This document shows positions 24,577 through 32,143 of a stretch of 64,000 bases of DNA, piece by piece. The stretch spans positions 56,811 to 120,810 of IMG/VR virus record IMGVR_UViG_3300021185_001174; one strand, given 5' to 3'. This DNA is from a virus. The translations under genes and the position numbers were made by a program. Below the pieces are notes generated by a model. The model was not told the origin of the DNA. It did not search any database and saw only the letters and a program-made list of their open reading frames with translations. The stretch's first letter is position 1; each line of letters starts with the position of its first letter.

Positions 24577-25017
24577 TTATTTTGCGTTATCCTTTGCATT
24601 ACTATTTCCTATATTGTATTTAGGACATAGTTGCCATTCTACCTTTTCTTTATAAGGAATGACTTTGATTTGTCTTAATGGAGCTACGTCCTTACTCTGC
24701 TCAGGATTTAGGACTGTGATAAGTCCCCAATCAGCAAGTAGAGTAGCTATTGTATTTCTTCTGTGCAAGTCATTTTCTATTAAGTTAGATGGTTTACCAT
24801 CCAATAGAAACAACTCTTTAAAGTGAACAATAAAGTATCTGCCTTGTTTATGTAATATATGACAAGACTGATATAGCTTCTGGTCTTTGCGAGATGCTAC
24901 ACCGATACGTGTTAATGTTTCTCTAATCTTTAGAAAATCATCTGGTTCGTTGAGTGAGATTTCCAACATATCTGCTGGAGTCCAATTTTTAACTTCAATA
25001 TTATTTTCGTTTTCCAC
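24577..25017 (-). CDS. regA: RegA translational repressor
   Basis: Binds initiator regions of early phage mRNAs to shut off translation. The match to T4 RegA is strong in blocks: DFLKIRETLTRIGVASRKD, LYQSCHILHKQGRYFIVHFK and LLADWGLITV. It has about 17 extra N-terminal residues (MENENNIEVKNWTPADM) compared with T4; an internal ATG for MLEISLNEP would give the T4 length. It overlaps the gp62 gene by 17 nt. Confidence 0.96.
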   Translation of the reverse strand: MENENNIEVKNWTPADMLEISLNEPDDFLKIRETLTRIGVASRKDQKLYQSCHILHKQGRYFIVHFKELFLLDGKPSNLIENDLHRRNTIATLLADWGLITVLNPEQSKDVAPLRQIKVIPYKEKVEWQLCPKYNIGNSNAKDNAK

Positions 25018-25381
25018 CTTTATACATCCTTTTTTTCAATGTTTCCAACTGTTCATTATTTAGTAAGGATAGTACGGACTTAGCCTTTTCATTACTATAT
25101 CCATAATATTCTTTGATAATTTCCAAATTAGAAACGGATTCTGGTTTGGCCCATTTGGACCACCTTTTCTGCTTCTTAATTATATTTATAAAAAAATCAT
25201 ATTGAAGCCGTGCATCCAGGTGATGGTTTACGTTCATTTCATTGGCATATAAAATGCAGTCTCGGAAGTTACCTAAGCCACGATTGACTATAAAGGAATT
25301 ATACTCCTTCTCGGCGATATCATCTATCATTATGCCTTTCTTGTTATTAGTGATATCGTTTATATAATCAAAGGGATTCAT
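25001..25381 (-). CDS. 62: Clamp-loader small subunit (T4 gp62)
   Basis: Partners gp44 to load the gp45 clamp. The segments FIVNRGLGNFRDCILYANEM, NHHLDARLQYDFFIN and KKQKRWSKW match gp62. At 126 aa it is shorter than T4 gp62 (187 aa), as in other marine relatives. It overlaps the 59-aa gene upstream by 14 nt and regA downstream by 17 nt. Confidence 0.92.
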   Translation of the reverse strand: MNPFDYINDITNNKKGIMIDDIAEKEYNSFIVNRGLGNFRDCILYANEMNVNHHLDARLQYDFFINIIKKQKRWSKWAKPESVSNLEIIKEYYGYSNEKAKSVLSLLNNEQLETLKKRMYKGGKRK

Positions 25382-25547
25382 CTCGAGCCTTCTTTAAAAA
25401 TTGTTTAGCTTGGTCTTCTTTAACAAATGTTTTCTCAAAGATAACCACACTTTTGTCACTATACTTAACAACTCTATACTGCTTTTTAGTTCCAGCATAG
25501 TGTACTTCCACTATCTGCCATTTTGACCATTCATAACTATCTGTCAT
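25368..25547 (-). CDS. Small hypothetical protein between gp44 and gp62, 59 aa
   Basis: It reads MTDSYEWSKWQIVEVHYAGT then KKQYRVVKYSDKSVVIFEKT with a lysine-rich end, suggesting a small beta-barrel. The ATG overlaps the gp44 stop (ATGA) and the 3' end overlaps gp62 by 14 nt. This tight coupling argues it is a real gene. In T4, gp44 and gp62 are adjacent with no insert. Confidence 0.65.
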   Translation of the reverse strand: MTDSYEWSKWQIVEVHYAGTKKQYRVVKYSDKSVVIFEKTFVKEDQAKQFLKKARDESL

Positions 25548-26482
25548 TTGAACGATACTCCAGCCATAATTTCAGTACAACATGCAACCATATTAATTTC
25601 ATGGTCAGCAACGAAACTGTTTTTATATTGATAGTCAGCGAGAATAAGGACAAGCTGTGGGATACTTTGTGGTTCCACATACTCATACATATTGTCATAT
25701 AACTTCCTAAAGAGAGCCGCAGGTTCTTGGTCAATGTTATCTGTAACCCATTGTCGCATCTTCTTAAAGTCTTTAGCTTTGAGTGCGGACATAAGACTAC
25801 TGATAGACACTTCTGATAAAGAAACAAGGATGCCTGTATCTATGTGATTAGAAACAGAATACCTTTGTAACTCATTGAGAACTCTACGCCAGTCTGGCAG
25901 ATATTTCATAATAAGTTCAGCCACTACAGCCTCTTCATATTCAACACCTTCTTGGGTTAAGATAGTACAGCACCTTTCTAGGAACTGCATACATAACTTA
26001 GGAGTGTCTTTCTTTGCAATGTTAAATTCTATAACAGAACAGCGAGAGTGTAGTGGGTCAATGATTCTGTTTTTAAAGTTACAGGTCATTATGAACCTAC
26101 AGTTGTTACTGAATTCTTCAATGAATCCACGTAACGCGGGTTGGGTGGATTGGGGATTTAGATAATCTGCCTCATCTAAAATAACCACCTTGTATCCACC
26201 CTGTAATGATACTGTCGAAGCAAAGTGTTTAATCTTTGTTCTAAGTGTATCAATGTTGCCTTCTTCTGAACCATTAATGACTAGATAATCTAATCCTAGT
26301 GATTTACATAAAGCCTTAGCAACAGTTGTCTTACCGATACCCGCAGTACCAGTAAGAAGTAAATTTGGAATCTCGCCAGTATCAACGATTGTTTGAAATG
26401 TTTTCTTAATCGAAGTTGGTAAGATTGTGTCTTGTATTGTTTGTGGTCGGTATTTCTCTACCCATAGAAACTCATTGTTCAT
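25544..26482 (-). CDS. 44: Clamp-loader ATPase subunit (T4 gp44)
   Basis: AAA+ ATPase that opens and loads the sliding clamp. WVEKYRPQTIQD (7-18) is the family N-terminus. Walker A is GTAGIGKT (45-52), Walker B ILDEADYLN (101-109), and the SRC motif is in LHSRCSVIEF near 140. Length (312 aa) matches T4 (319 aa). It overlaps the upstream 86-aa gene by 4 nt. Confidence 0.97.
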   Translation of the reverse strand: MNNEFLWVEKYRPQTIQDTILPTSIKKTFQTIVDTGEIPNLLLTGTAGIGKTTVAKALCKSLGLDYLVINGSEEGNIDTLRTKIKHFASTVSLQGGYKVVILDEADYLNPQSTQPALRGFIEEFSNNCRFIMTCNFKNRIIDPLHSRCSVIEFNIAKKDTPKLCMQFLERCCTILTQEGVEYEEAVVAELIMKYLPDWRRVLNELQRYSVSNHIDTGILVSLSEVSISSLMSALKAKDFKKMRQWVTDNIDQEPAALFRKLYDNMYEYVEPQSIPQLVLILADYQYKNSFVADHEINMVACCTEIMAGVSFK

Positions 26483-26739
26483 TGCATAATCTCCCAGCCA
26501 GTAACAGTATTAACTCTAAAGGAACGCCATGCTCCCTTGTCGATACACCACACAGCGATGTGGTCCGAATCTGGTGAAACACTTTCCAATATAGTACCGA
26601 CTCCATTCTTACGCAAAATCTCTGGGTTTAGAGATGATTCCATAATTCGAATTTCGTTGGTAATGATTTTCTTAAAAGTGATATTGACTATCCCGTTTTG
26701 TAAGGCTGAGATAAGAGCCGAAACTTCAGTTTTGTTCAT
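26479..26739 (-). CDS. DUF2693/WYL_2-like SH3-fold protein, 86 aa
   Basis: NGIVNITFKKIITNEIRIME then LNPEIL and GAWRSFRVNTVTGWE match the small beta-barrel family (DUF2693) found in T4-like phages. I chose the ATG at 26739 (MNKTEVSALISAL), with AAGGA upstream. The frame runs 51 nt further, but that part covers a terminator hairpin. It is translationally coupled to gp44. The molecular role is unknown. Confidence 0.72.
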   Translation of the reverse strand: MNKTEVSALISALQNGIVNITFKKIITNEIRIMESSLNPEILRKNGVGTILESVSPDSDHIAVWCIDKGAWRSFRVNTVTGWEIMQ

Positions 26740-26753
26740 AATATAATCCTTGT

Positions 26754-26783
26754 AATAATAAAAATATGGGGGAGCCACCCCCA
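26754..26783 (-). terminator. Rho-independent terminator after the 89-aa gene
   Basis: The minus strand reads TGGGGG-TGGCT-CCCCCA, a 6-bp GC-rich stem with a 5-nt loop, followed by ATATTTTTATT. It lies 19 nt after the 89-aa gene stop. Confidence 0.75.
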
Positions 26784-26801
26784 CACTCATGGCTAGTTCG
26801 A

Positions 26802-27071
26802 TTATGCCTCTTCAGCAGTAACCTCTTCAACTGATGGTTCTTCCACAGGAACTTGTCCTTCAGGAACTTCACCATCTTTTGGAGCCGCGGCATTTAGAAA
26901 TGCAACAGTTCTATTTCTAAGACCACCTACGGCCTCTAGCTCTGAACCTTCAAAACCACCTCTTTTAGAACAGATATCAATAATCTGTACGAAAGTTGCG
27001 ATGTCTTGTAGGGACAGTTGTGGAGCCTCTTGGCCCTCTGCACCTTGTGGTGCCATTACTTCTTCAGTCAT
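26802..27071 (-). CDS. Conserved marine T4-like hypothetical, 89 aa, acidic
   Basis: The middle (LSLQDIATFVQIIDICSKRG then FEGSELEAVGGLRNRTVAFL) is helical and looks conserved. Both ends are low-complexity and acidic (VPVEEPSVEEVTAEEA). It is framed by a late box at 27167 and a terminator at 26754, so it is a one-gene late unit. It is probably virion-related, but no function is known to me. Confidence 0.7.
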   Translation of the reverse strand: MTEEVMAPQGAEGQEAPQLSLQDIATFVQIIDICSKRGGFEGSELEAVGGLRNRTVAFLNAAAPKDGEVPEGQVPVEEPSVEEVTAEEA

Positions 27072-27166
27072 TTTTTTCTCCTTTGCAAAGTAGACTAATT
27101 ATGAGAGACCCGCCCAATGCAGCATCTTCTCGTATTATCCTCATAGTATTATGAGAATTCATTAAG

Positions 27167-27174
27167 TATTTATA
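27167..27174 (-). promoter_or_regulatory. T4-type late promoter box TATAAATA (89-aa gene)
   Basis: An exact minus-strand match overlapping the last codons of gp45, 96 nt before the ATG at 27071. Confidence 0.6.
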
Positions 27175-27835
27175 CACCATAAGTACTTGATTTTTCTAAA
27201 GCGATAAAATAATTTACAGGTAAATTAGTATTACGCCATTCGGAAATCAACTTAGATGAAATAAATACGTTATAATCGCCATCAACTAATTTCAGATTTG
27301 AAATGTTCATGACAAAGTTAAAGTTTGAACCAGATGTATTAGCACCTAGGTCAAGTTCATAAGTATTTGCACTAGTATCTTTAGCATCGAATACTTTTAC
27401 AATTACATTTTCACCGCCGACTATAGCCATATCGATATGACCTAGTACGTTAGCAGCCTTCTTAATCTTAGAGATTGTGTCAGCTGTAAAGTGAACTTCT
27501 ACATCGGTTGAAGGCATTGTGATATCCTTCTCTGGAGTAGTAAGAATACTGGATGCGGCAAAGAAGTATTTTACCTTATTGGTATCATCTTTGAACAGTA
27601 CAGCATTATCTTCAAACTGCAAAGTAGGTGAATCAATAAGACCATGAATTGATAAGAATTCATTAAGGTCGTAGATACCCATTTCAGCAGGGAAGTCCTC
27701 GGTGATATTTGCGATAGCCAAAATGTTCTTGGCCTCGGAAATAGTTTTTAGTTGTTGACCAGGTTTCAGAACCATGTTTGCATTGATAGTAGCAAAATTG
27801 GCGAGAAGAGCCTGGGTTTCATTTGATAGTTGCAT
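27170..27835 (-). CDS. 45: Sliding clamp (T4 gp45)
   Basis: The trimeric processivity clamp, also the T4 late-transcription coactivator. The start at 27835 (MQLSNETQALLANFATINAN) aligns with the T4 gp45 start and has GGAG 6 nt upstream. Two earlier in-frame ATGs at 27847 and 27841 overlap that SD. IYDLNEFLSIHGLI and FNFVMNISNLKL match clamp segments. Length is 221 aa (T4 228). It has its own early promoter and is separated from gp44 by a late unit. Confidence 0.95.
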   Translation of the reverse strand: MQLSNETQALLANFATINANMVLKPGQQLKTISEAKNILAIANITEDFPAEMGIYDLNEFLSIHGLIDSPTLQFEDNAVLFKDDTNKVKYFFAASSILTTPEKDITMPSTDVEVHFTADTISKIKKAANVLGHIDMAIVGGENVIVKVFDAKDTSANTYELDLGANTSGSNFNFVMNISNLKLVDGDYNVFISSKLISEWRNTNLPVNYFIALEKSSTYGV

Positions 27836-27863
27836 TTGCATCTCCATTTATTTAATAGTTTAT

Positions 27864-27892
27864 ATTATACTACACTTTGGGGTATTTGTAAA
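27864..27892 (-). promoter_or_regulatory. Early-type promoter of gp45
   Basis: Minus-strand TTTACA (27887-27892), 17 nt, TATAAT (27864-27869). Confidence 0.8.
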
Positions 27893-27905
27893 CCCCTTTA
27901 TGTAA

Positions 27906-28199
27906 TTACTTTGCATTATTTCTATCATGCTCATATAAAGCAAGTAATCCATAATGTAGAACCTTCATCAGGTCTTTGCGCCACTCCTGCGGAGTATCAC
28001 CCTTCTTGCCATAACGTGCATTATACTTATCTACATTTCCTAAGAAGAATCCTAGGCCATGTCCTCGGTCGATGATAACTTCACTTGACTGAAGTCCTCC
28101 TTGACCATAATGTGCATTATAGGTTGAATCTATGTAATCATGGAGCTCTTCAATAAGAGCCCCTTCATTAAATTTGTAATCTGGTTTAGACTGTTTCAT
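27906..28199 (-). CDS. DUF3310-like protein, 97 aa
   Basis: HYGQGGLQSSEVIIDRGHGL, FFLGNVDKYNARYGKKGD and EWRKDLMKVLHYGLLAL follow the DUF3310 pattern (Y-Q...C/V-D...G-F-x-x-GN-x-x-KY-x-x-R) of phage nucleotide-metabolism neighbourhoods. I chose ATG 28199 (MKQSKPDYKF) because GAGG lies 7 nt upstream. The longer frame to 28292 lies inside the ATPase gene. It overlaps that gene by 14 nt. Confidence 0.78.
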   Translation of the reverse strand: MKQSKPDYKFNEGALIEELHDYIDSTYNAHYGQGGLQSSEVIIDRGHGLGFFLGNVDKYNARYGKKGDTPQEWRKDLMKVLHYGLLALYEHDRNNAK

Positions 28200-29319
28200 A
28201 TGTGTCCTCGGTTGTAGTTTCATCTTCGAAGGTAACTCCTGAATCCACTTTAGTGTATAAGTCCAAGAAGGCAGCCTTAGTATCATCATCAAATCTTGCG
28301 ATACATAATTCTATGGCTTTCATCTTGTTATCAAAGATAGAAAAAGTTTGAACTATGTGACAGAGCCTTCTGGTTGAAATTACCTCGTCAACTCCATCAT
28401 CATAGAATGTCTTTCTGATAATGTCAGCCCAAGATACTAGTTTAGTCGCGAACTCTACATCTACTTTGCCGAACTTTTCCATATGTTTAGCAACGATTTT
28501 ATTCTCCACTGATTGACTTGGGAAAGCCTGGTCTATGGCTACTGTGAATCTCTCCAAGAAAGCATCATCAATGATTGAAGCGGCTGTAAATCTGCCATCT
28601 TCTGAGCCTTTACCTTTGGTATTGGCTGTTGCAATGACATTGAAACCTGGACTTGGTTCTACTACTTCACCAGTCTTTTTGACTAGTACTGGTTTTCCTT
28701 CTAGGATACCTTGTAGACACATAATCTTGTTAGTCGCTCTATCGACCTCATCCAGAAGAAGAATAGCTCCTCTCTCCATAGCCTTGAGAACCGGCCCTTT
28801 AGAGAATACTGTTTCTCCATTGATAAGTCTGAATCCACCTAGTAGGTCGTCCTCATCCGTCTCAGGATTAATTTGAACTCTGATGAACTCTCTACCTAGT
28901 TTAGCAGCCGCTTGTTCAACCATGAAAGTCTTACCGTTACCTGATAAACCAGATACATAGACTGGGTAGAACATTTCGGACTTGAGGATTTTAACCACAT
29001 CCGAAAAGGCACCCCATGGGACAAAAGTTGGGTCTTTTTTAGCAAAGTTTGATTCTTCATTTACTATTGATTGCATCTTAACCACGTTTGAGAAACCAGT
29101 AATTGGTTCTTTATTAACTGGGACAATCATAGCTGATAAGTCATAAACACCAGGTTTAACTCTTATCTTTGCATCGATTAAGTCCCAAAAGTCTTTTCTT
29201 GAATAACCCAATGAGTCAGCTGTATCACTGATTTGGGCTCTCTTGAACTCTGTCTGGTCTGGGAACCTCTGAGCCAGGGTTTCAAGGATTATTTGAGTTG
29301 ATTTTTTCATTGTATTCAT
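28186..29319 (-). CDS. cobS: MoxR/CobS-like AAA+ ATPase
   Basis: A helical N-terminus (1-75) precedes the AAA+ core. Walker A is GLSGNGKT (124-131), Walker B AILLLDEVDRA near 188, the GAFT-like sensor region IATANTKGKGSEDGRF near 230, and DDAFLERF near 250 is the arginine-finger part. It is the gene called cobS in marine T4-like phages, after the cobaltochelatase subunit. MoxR-family ATPases also remodel proteins with VWA partners, and a VWA protein is encoded just upstream. It has its own early promoter. Confidence 0.88.
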   Translation of the reverse strand: MNTMKKSTQIILETLAQRFPDQTEFKRAQISDTADSLGYSRKDFWDLIDAKIRVKPGVYDLSAMIVPVNKEPITGFSNVVKMQSIVNEESNFAKKDPTFVPWGAFSDVVKILKSEMFYPVYVSGLSGNGKTFMVEQAAAKLGREFIRVQINPETDEDDLLGGFRLINGETVFSKGPVLKAMERGAILLLDEVDRATNKIMCLQGILEGKPVLVKKTGEVVEPSPGFNVIATANTKGKGSEDGRFTAASIIDDAFLERFTVAIDQAFPSQSVENKIVAKHMEKFGKVDVEFATKLVSWADIIRKTFYDDGVDEVISTRRLCHIVQTFSIFDNKMKAIELCIARFDDDTKAAFLDLYTKVDSGVTFEDETTTEDTYETV

Positions 29320-29355
29320 AATATAGTTTACTCCATTTATTTAATTTACTAGTAT

Positions 29356-29384
29356 ATTATACTACGCATTTATGCGAATGTAAA
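29356..29384 (-). promoter_or_regulatory. Early-type promoter of the MoxR/CobS-like gene
   Basis: Minus-strand TTTACA (29379-29384), 17 nt, TATAAT (29356-29361). Confidence 0.8.
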
Positions 29385-29449
29385 GTGTTTTGTTGAAAAT
29401 AATTCATTTATTTTCATCTTTTTTTGCAAGTGTATCAAATATGTTACAC

Positions 29450-31606
29450 TCAAGCCACTGCCCCTCCGAATTTAGTAAGAAGCACCTTGTTGGTCTTTTT
29501 GGACTTAGAGTACTTTTTAAAAGCATTTCTAATCTGAGCATCTGAGGCTTCTGTTTGAACTTCGAAATCCTCTTCTTCGGTATTAAGGTTTTTACCACCT
29601 TTGACCATGTAGTAAGTATCATATCCGAAAACATTTGATACTTCAACACACTTGTTTTTATTATACTCTTTGTTCTTTTCCTTTCTGTATTCTTCACTAC
29701 CTGTTCTAGCTGATTCTGCCCAGTATGCATTATTGATTCTATACTTCCATTCACTATTATCATCGGCCATGAAGAATCCTAGATTGTTAGTTTTATACTG
29801 TTTCTTAATATTGTTAAGTAGGACAGTTGTTAGACCAGTTGCTGAGGTTAATCCAGATGTGATAGACTTACCTTGAACAATTAATCTTATTTCATTAGTC
29901 TTGTTTCTGTAATCTCTATTACCATGAACTTGGATTCTATTAGCATCTCCATCGGTGAAAGTTAAGAAGTTCATTTTTTCAATGTTGTTCTTAGCTCTGA
30001 ATCTTTTAATGATATCATGCATAACAACTAGAGCTTGATTAAGAGGTGTTGAACCCCAGTTCTCTGAATGAGCTTTAGGTATGTCTCTTTGTTCTGTAGT
30101 CCTTAAGTATAAGAACTGAGTCGCCTTTATAAAGTCAGCTTTCTTCATATCTGAAGATACTAGGAGTGGCATTCTTAGGTCATCCATATCTAGGTCACCT
30201 GTTTGATATTGTCTAGCTTGAGACTCTCCGTACCAACCGCCGGACGTGAATGCGTATACTTCATAAGGGATGTTGACTGCCTTACAGAACATAACAGTAT
30301 GAAGGATTTGGTCCATTACATATTTCATTGACGTTGACATTGACCCAGAATAGTCTACCAACATAACCATGCCGTGTGATTTGGCATTTGGTAACTTAGT
30401 AGCTTTGAGAAAGATATCATCGTTTGTCTTGTAAGACCATAACTTGTTTACGTTGATGTTTCCAGTCTTAGCTTCAGTAGCCCTAGACCATTGTGTCGCC
30501 GCTTTTTTCATTTCGAATTCTCTAACGGCCGGTTGAACATTCTTTTTAAGTTGTTTCATATATGAAGCGTAACCAGTTGAAATAGTTTCTCTCCAAGATT
30601 GATTACCCCATGAACTATCCTTGTAATTTTCTTCCCATCTTTTTATTTCTGTTTCTCTCTCTTTAGAAAGTTCTTTGAAATCTACTATGGATGTTTCGAT
30701 ATTGTCTGCAGAGGTTTGACTGATGATGATAGGCTGATTACCATTTCTATCTGTTTCTATTAGTTCTTTTTCTTTTGACCTATAGATACTATCGGTAATA
30801 GAAACATCAGAACCAGCTGTGTGTACAGGTTCTTTAGCCGTTACTGTTTCAGTGTCGTCTGACTCTTCACCCTCTTCTGATTCCTCAGATGATTGATTAC
30901 CTGACTTACTTTGAGTTGACTCGTCGTCTGACTCTTCTTTCTCATAATCATCATGTCCTGACGGCATATCTTCTTGATTGTTATTCTCTTCTGACTCTTG
31001 GTTTTCTGAATCTTCTGGTTCAGGTTCTGGCTGTTGAATTAGCTCTGGTGTATTGTCTTGAGTAAACTTTAGAATGTCTTTGACTAACTGAACAACTTCA
31101 TCAAATGTTTGAGTAGTTTTAGCTCTAGTTAGGTAAACCATTTCTTCTGAATTGAATGGTACTTCTATAAGTGAACCGAGTTTGGTCTTAAGATTAATCT
31201 TATCAATAAGTTTGACTTGGTCATAATCTACATCGTCAAGTGGTCCGAAGAATTCTCTCTCCAATAACTTCTTGTAACCTTTATTAAAAGAGTTGACAAG
31301 CCCTGGATATCTTGATTGGATTTTTCTCTCAATCCTAGCATCTTCTATCACATTGATATAAGTTCTTGGACATCCTTCTAACTTCTCTGGACTATCATGC
31401 CAACCTTCATATGGGGTTTCTATTGCATGTCCAACCTCATGACCAATTAGAAGGTCATAAACATCTTTGCCCATATCTTTCCACAATGGAAGACCTAGGG
31501 TTCTGTTCTTGATATCAAACCAGGCTGTATTGAAGTTACCATGTCTAATGGTAATGTTCTCTTTAGCCAAGAGTTTTGGTAGGAGGGATTTTTCATAATT
31601 CATCAT
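29450..31606 (-). CDS. Zinc-metallopeptidase-like/VWA protein (CobT-like partner of the MoxR ATPase)
   Basis: The N-terminal domain has HEVGH (56-60) and, 30 residues on, NVIEDARIE (85-93), a gluzincin-like HExxH...E arrangement. A very acidic Ser/Glu/Asp-rich linker covers about 190-255. The C-terminal half contains a VWA domain with MIDAS motif DYSGSMS (418-424), TFTDGD near 525 and SENWGSTPLNQAL near 490. This order resembles CobT-type proteins. With the ATPase downstream it forms a MoxR-VWA pair. Peptidase activity is inference from the motif. Confidence 0.82.
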   Translation of the reverse strand: MMNYEKSLLPKLLAKENITIRHGNFNTAWFDIKNRTLGLPLWKDMGKDVYDLLIGHEVGHAIETPYEGWHDSPEKLEGCPRTYINVIEDARIERKIQSRYPGLVNSFNKGYKKLLEREFFGPLDDVDYDQVKLIDKINLKTKLGSLIEVPFNSEEMVYLTRAKTTQTFDEVVQLVKDILKFTQDNTPELIQQPEPEPEDSENQESEENNNQEDMPSGHDDYEKEESDDESTQSKSGNQSSEESEEGEESDDTETVTAKEPVHTAGSDVSITDSIYRSKEKELIETDRNGNQPIIISQTSADNIETSIVDFKELSKERETEIKRWEENYKDSSWGNQSWRETISTGYASYMKQLKKNVQPAVREFEMKKAATQWSRATEAKTGNINVNKLWSYKTNDDIFLKATKLPNAKSHGMVMLVDYSGSMSTSMKYVMDQILHTVMFCKAVNIPYEVYAFTSGGWYGESQARQYQTGDLDMDDLRMPLLVSSDMKKADFIKATQFLYLRTTEQRDIPKAHSENWGSTPLNQALVVMHDIIKRFRAKNNIEKMNFLTFTDGDANRIQVHGNRDYRNKTNEIRLIVQGKSITSGLTSATGLTTVLLNNIKKQYKTNNLGFFMADDNSEWKYRINNAYWAESARTGSEEYRKEKNKEYNKNKCVEVSNVFGYDTYYMVKGGKNLNTEEEDFEVQTEASDAQIRNAFKKYSKSKKTNKVLLTKFGGAVA

Positions 31607-31637
31607 AATATAGGTTTCTCTTTTAATTTACTAGTAT

Positions 31638-31666
31638 ATTATACTACGCATTATTGAGAATGTAAA
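31638..31666 (-). promoter_or_regulatory. Early-type promoter of the metallopeptidase-VWA gene
   Basis: Minus-strand TTTACA (31661-31666), 17 nt, TATAAT (31638-31643). Confidence 0.8.
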
Positions 31667-31702
31667 GTGTTTTTTTCATTTTTTTTAAAGTTTTTTCTCA
31701 AC

Positions 31703-31731
31703 TGTAACATAAATGTAACACATTTGTAACA
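31703..31731 (+). repeat. Three TGTAACA boxes at exact 11-nt spacing
   Basis: TGTAACA lies at 31703-31709, 31714-31720 and 31725-31731 on the plus strand. They sit 37-65 nt upstream of the -35 of the metallopeptidase-VWA promoter. A two-copy version in the opposite orientation lies at 8954-8971. They could be an operator for a DNA-binding protein on one face of the helix. Confidence 0.4.
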
Positions 31732-31737
31732 AAAGCT

Positions 31738-31947
31738 TTAATCAAACTGTAATTCCATCTGACTAGGGCGAGATGTCCTCTTAAATAATAAACGGCCATC
31801 TGGTAATTCAATCAGAGTAAATACATCGCCTTCTTCAAAGGGAACCTTATCCATAGTCAATTGATAATTAGGTTCCAGAGGACTATCTTTATCAGTAAAC
31901 ATTAGGCCGTTCTCATTCATCTCAATTAAATAATCTACATATAACAT
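31738..31947 (-). CDS. Hypothetical protein, 69 aa
   Basis: A small beta-rich acidic protein (MLYVDYLIEMNENGLMFTDK then FEEGDVFTLIELPDGRLLFK). No family is recognised. It follows tRNA-Arg by 20 nt and both are probably read from the early promoter at 32070. Confidence 0.62.
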   Translation of the reverse strand: MLYVDYLIEMNENGLMFTDKDSPLEPNYQLTMDKVPFEEGDVFTLIELPDGRLLFKRTSRPSQMELQFD

Positions 31948-31967
31948 TGGTATTTCCTTCTTTTGTT

Positions 31968-32044
31968 TGGCCCGCCCTTCAGGACTTGAACCTGAAACCT
32001 ACAGCTTAGAAGGCTGTTGCTCTATCCAGTTGAGCTAAGAGCGG
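31968..32044 (-). tRNA. tRNA-Arg (UCU)
   Basis: A cloverleaf on the minus strand: acceptor CCGCTCT with AGGGCGG (one G-U), D arm GCTC/GAGC, anticodon stem ACAGC/GCTGT around CTTCTAA (anticodon TCT), T arm TCAGG/CCTGA, discriminator G and encoded CCA. It reads AGA codons, expected to be frequent in this AT-rich genome. Confidence 0.92.
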
Positions 32045-32069
32045 ATAATTTTCTAATTTCTAAGAGTAT

Positions 32070-32098
32070 ATTATACTAGGCTTTGCACCTGCTGTAAA
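32070..32098 (-). promoter_or_regulatory. Early-type promoter of tRNA-Arg and the 69-aa gene
   Basis: Minus-strand TTTACA (32093-32098), 17 nt, TATAAT (32070-32075). Confidence 0.78.
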
Positions 32099-32143
32099 CA
32101 ACTAATTTCAGTTTTTTTAGATTATTTTGTTATATGTATATAA

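Noticed and set aside
26740-26790. 17-residue N-terminal extension of the DUF2693-like gene
   Set aside because: This stretch is a terminator hairpin with its T-tract; an SD precedes the internal ATG at 26739.
28535-28876. 113-codon plus-strand frame within the MoxR/CobS-like gene
   Set aside because: Antisense to a well-supported AAA+ ATPase with no recognisable domain of its own.
28186-29319. Cobalamin biosynthesis as the role of the cobS-like gene
   Set aside because: The family label is kept because it is used for marine phages, but no other cobalamin gene is in the window and the partner protein looks like a metallopeptidase-VWA protein.
29404-29763. 119-codon minus-strand frame at the end of the metallopeptidase-VWA gene
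   Set aside because: It is an out-of-frame reading of the same DNA, and its sequence is Lys-rich with no motif. The main frame carries clear domains.
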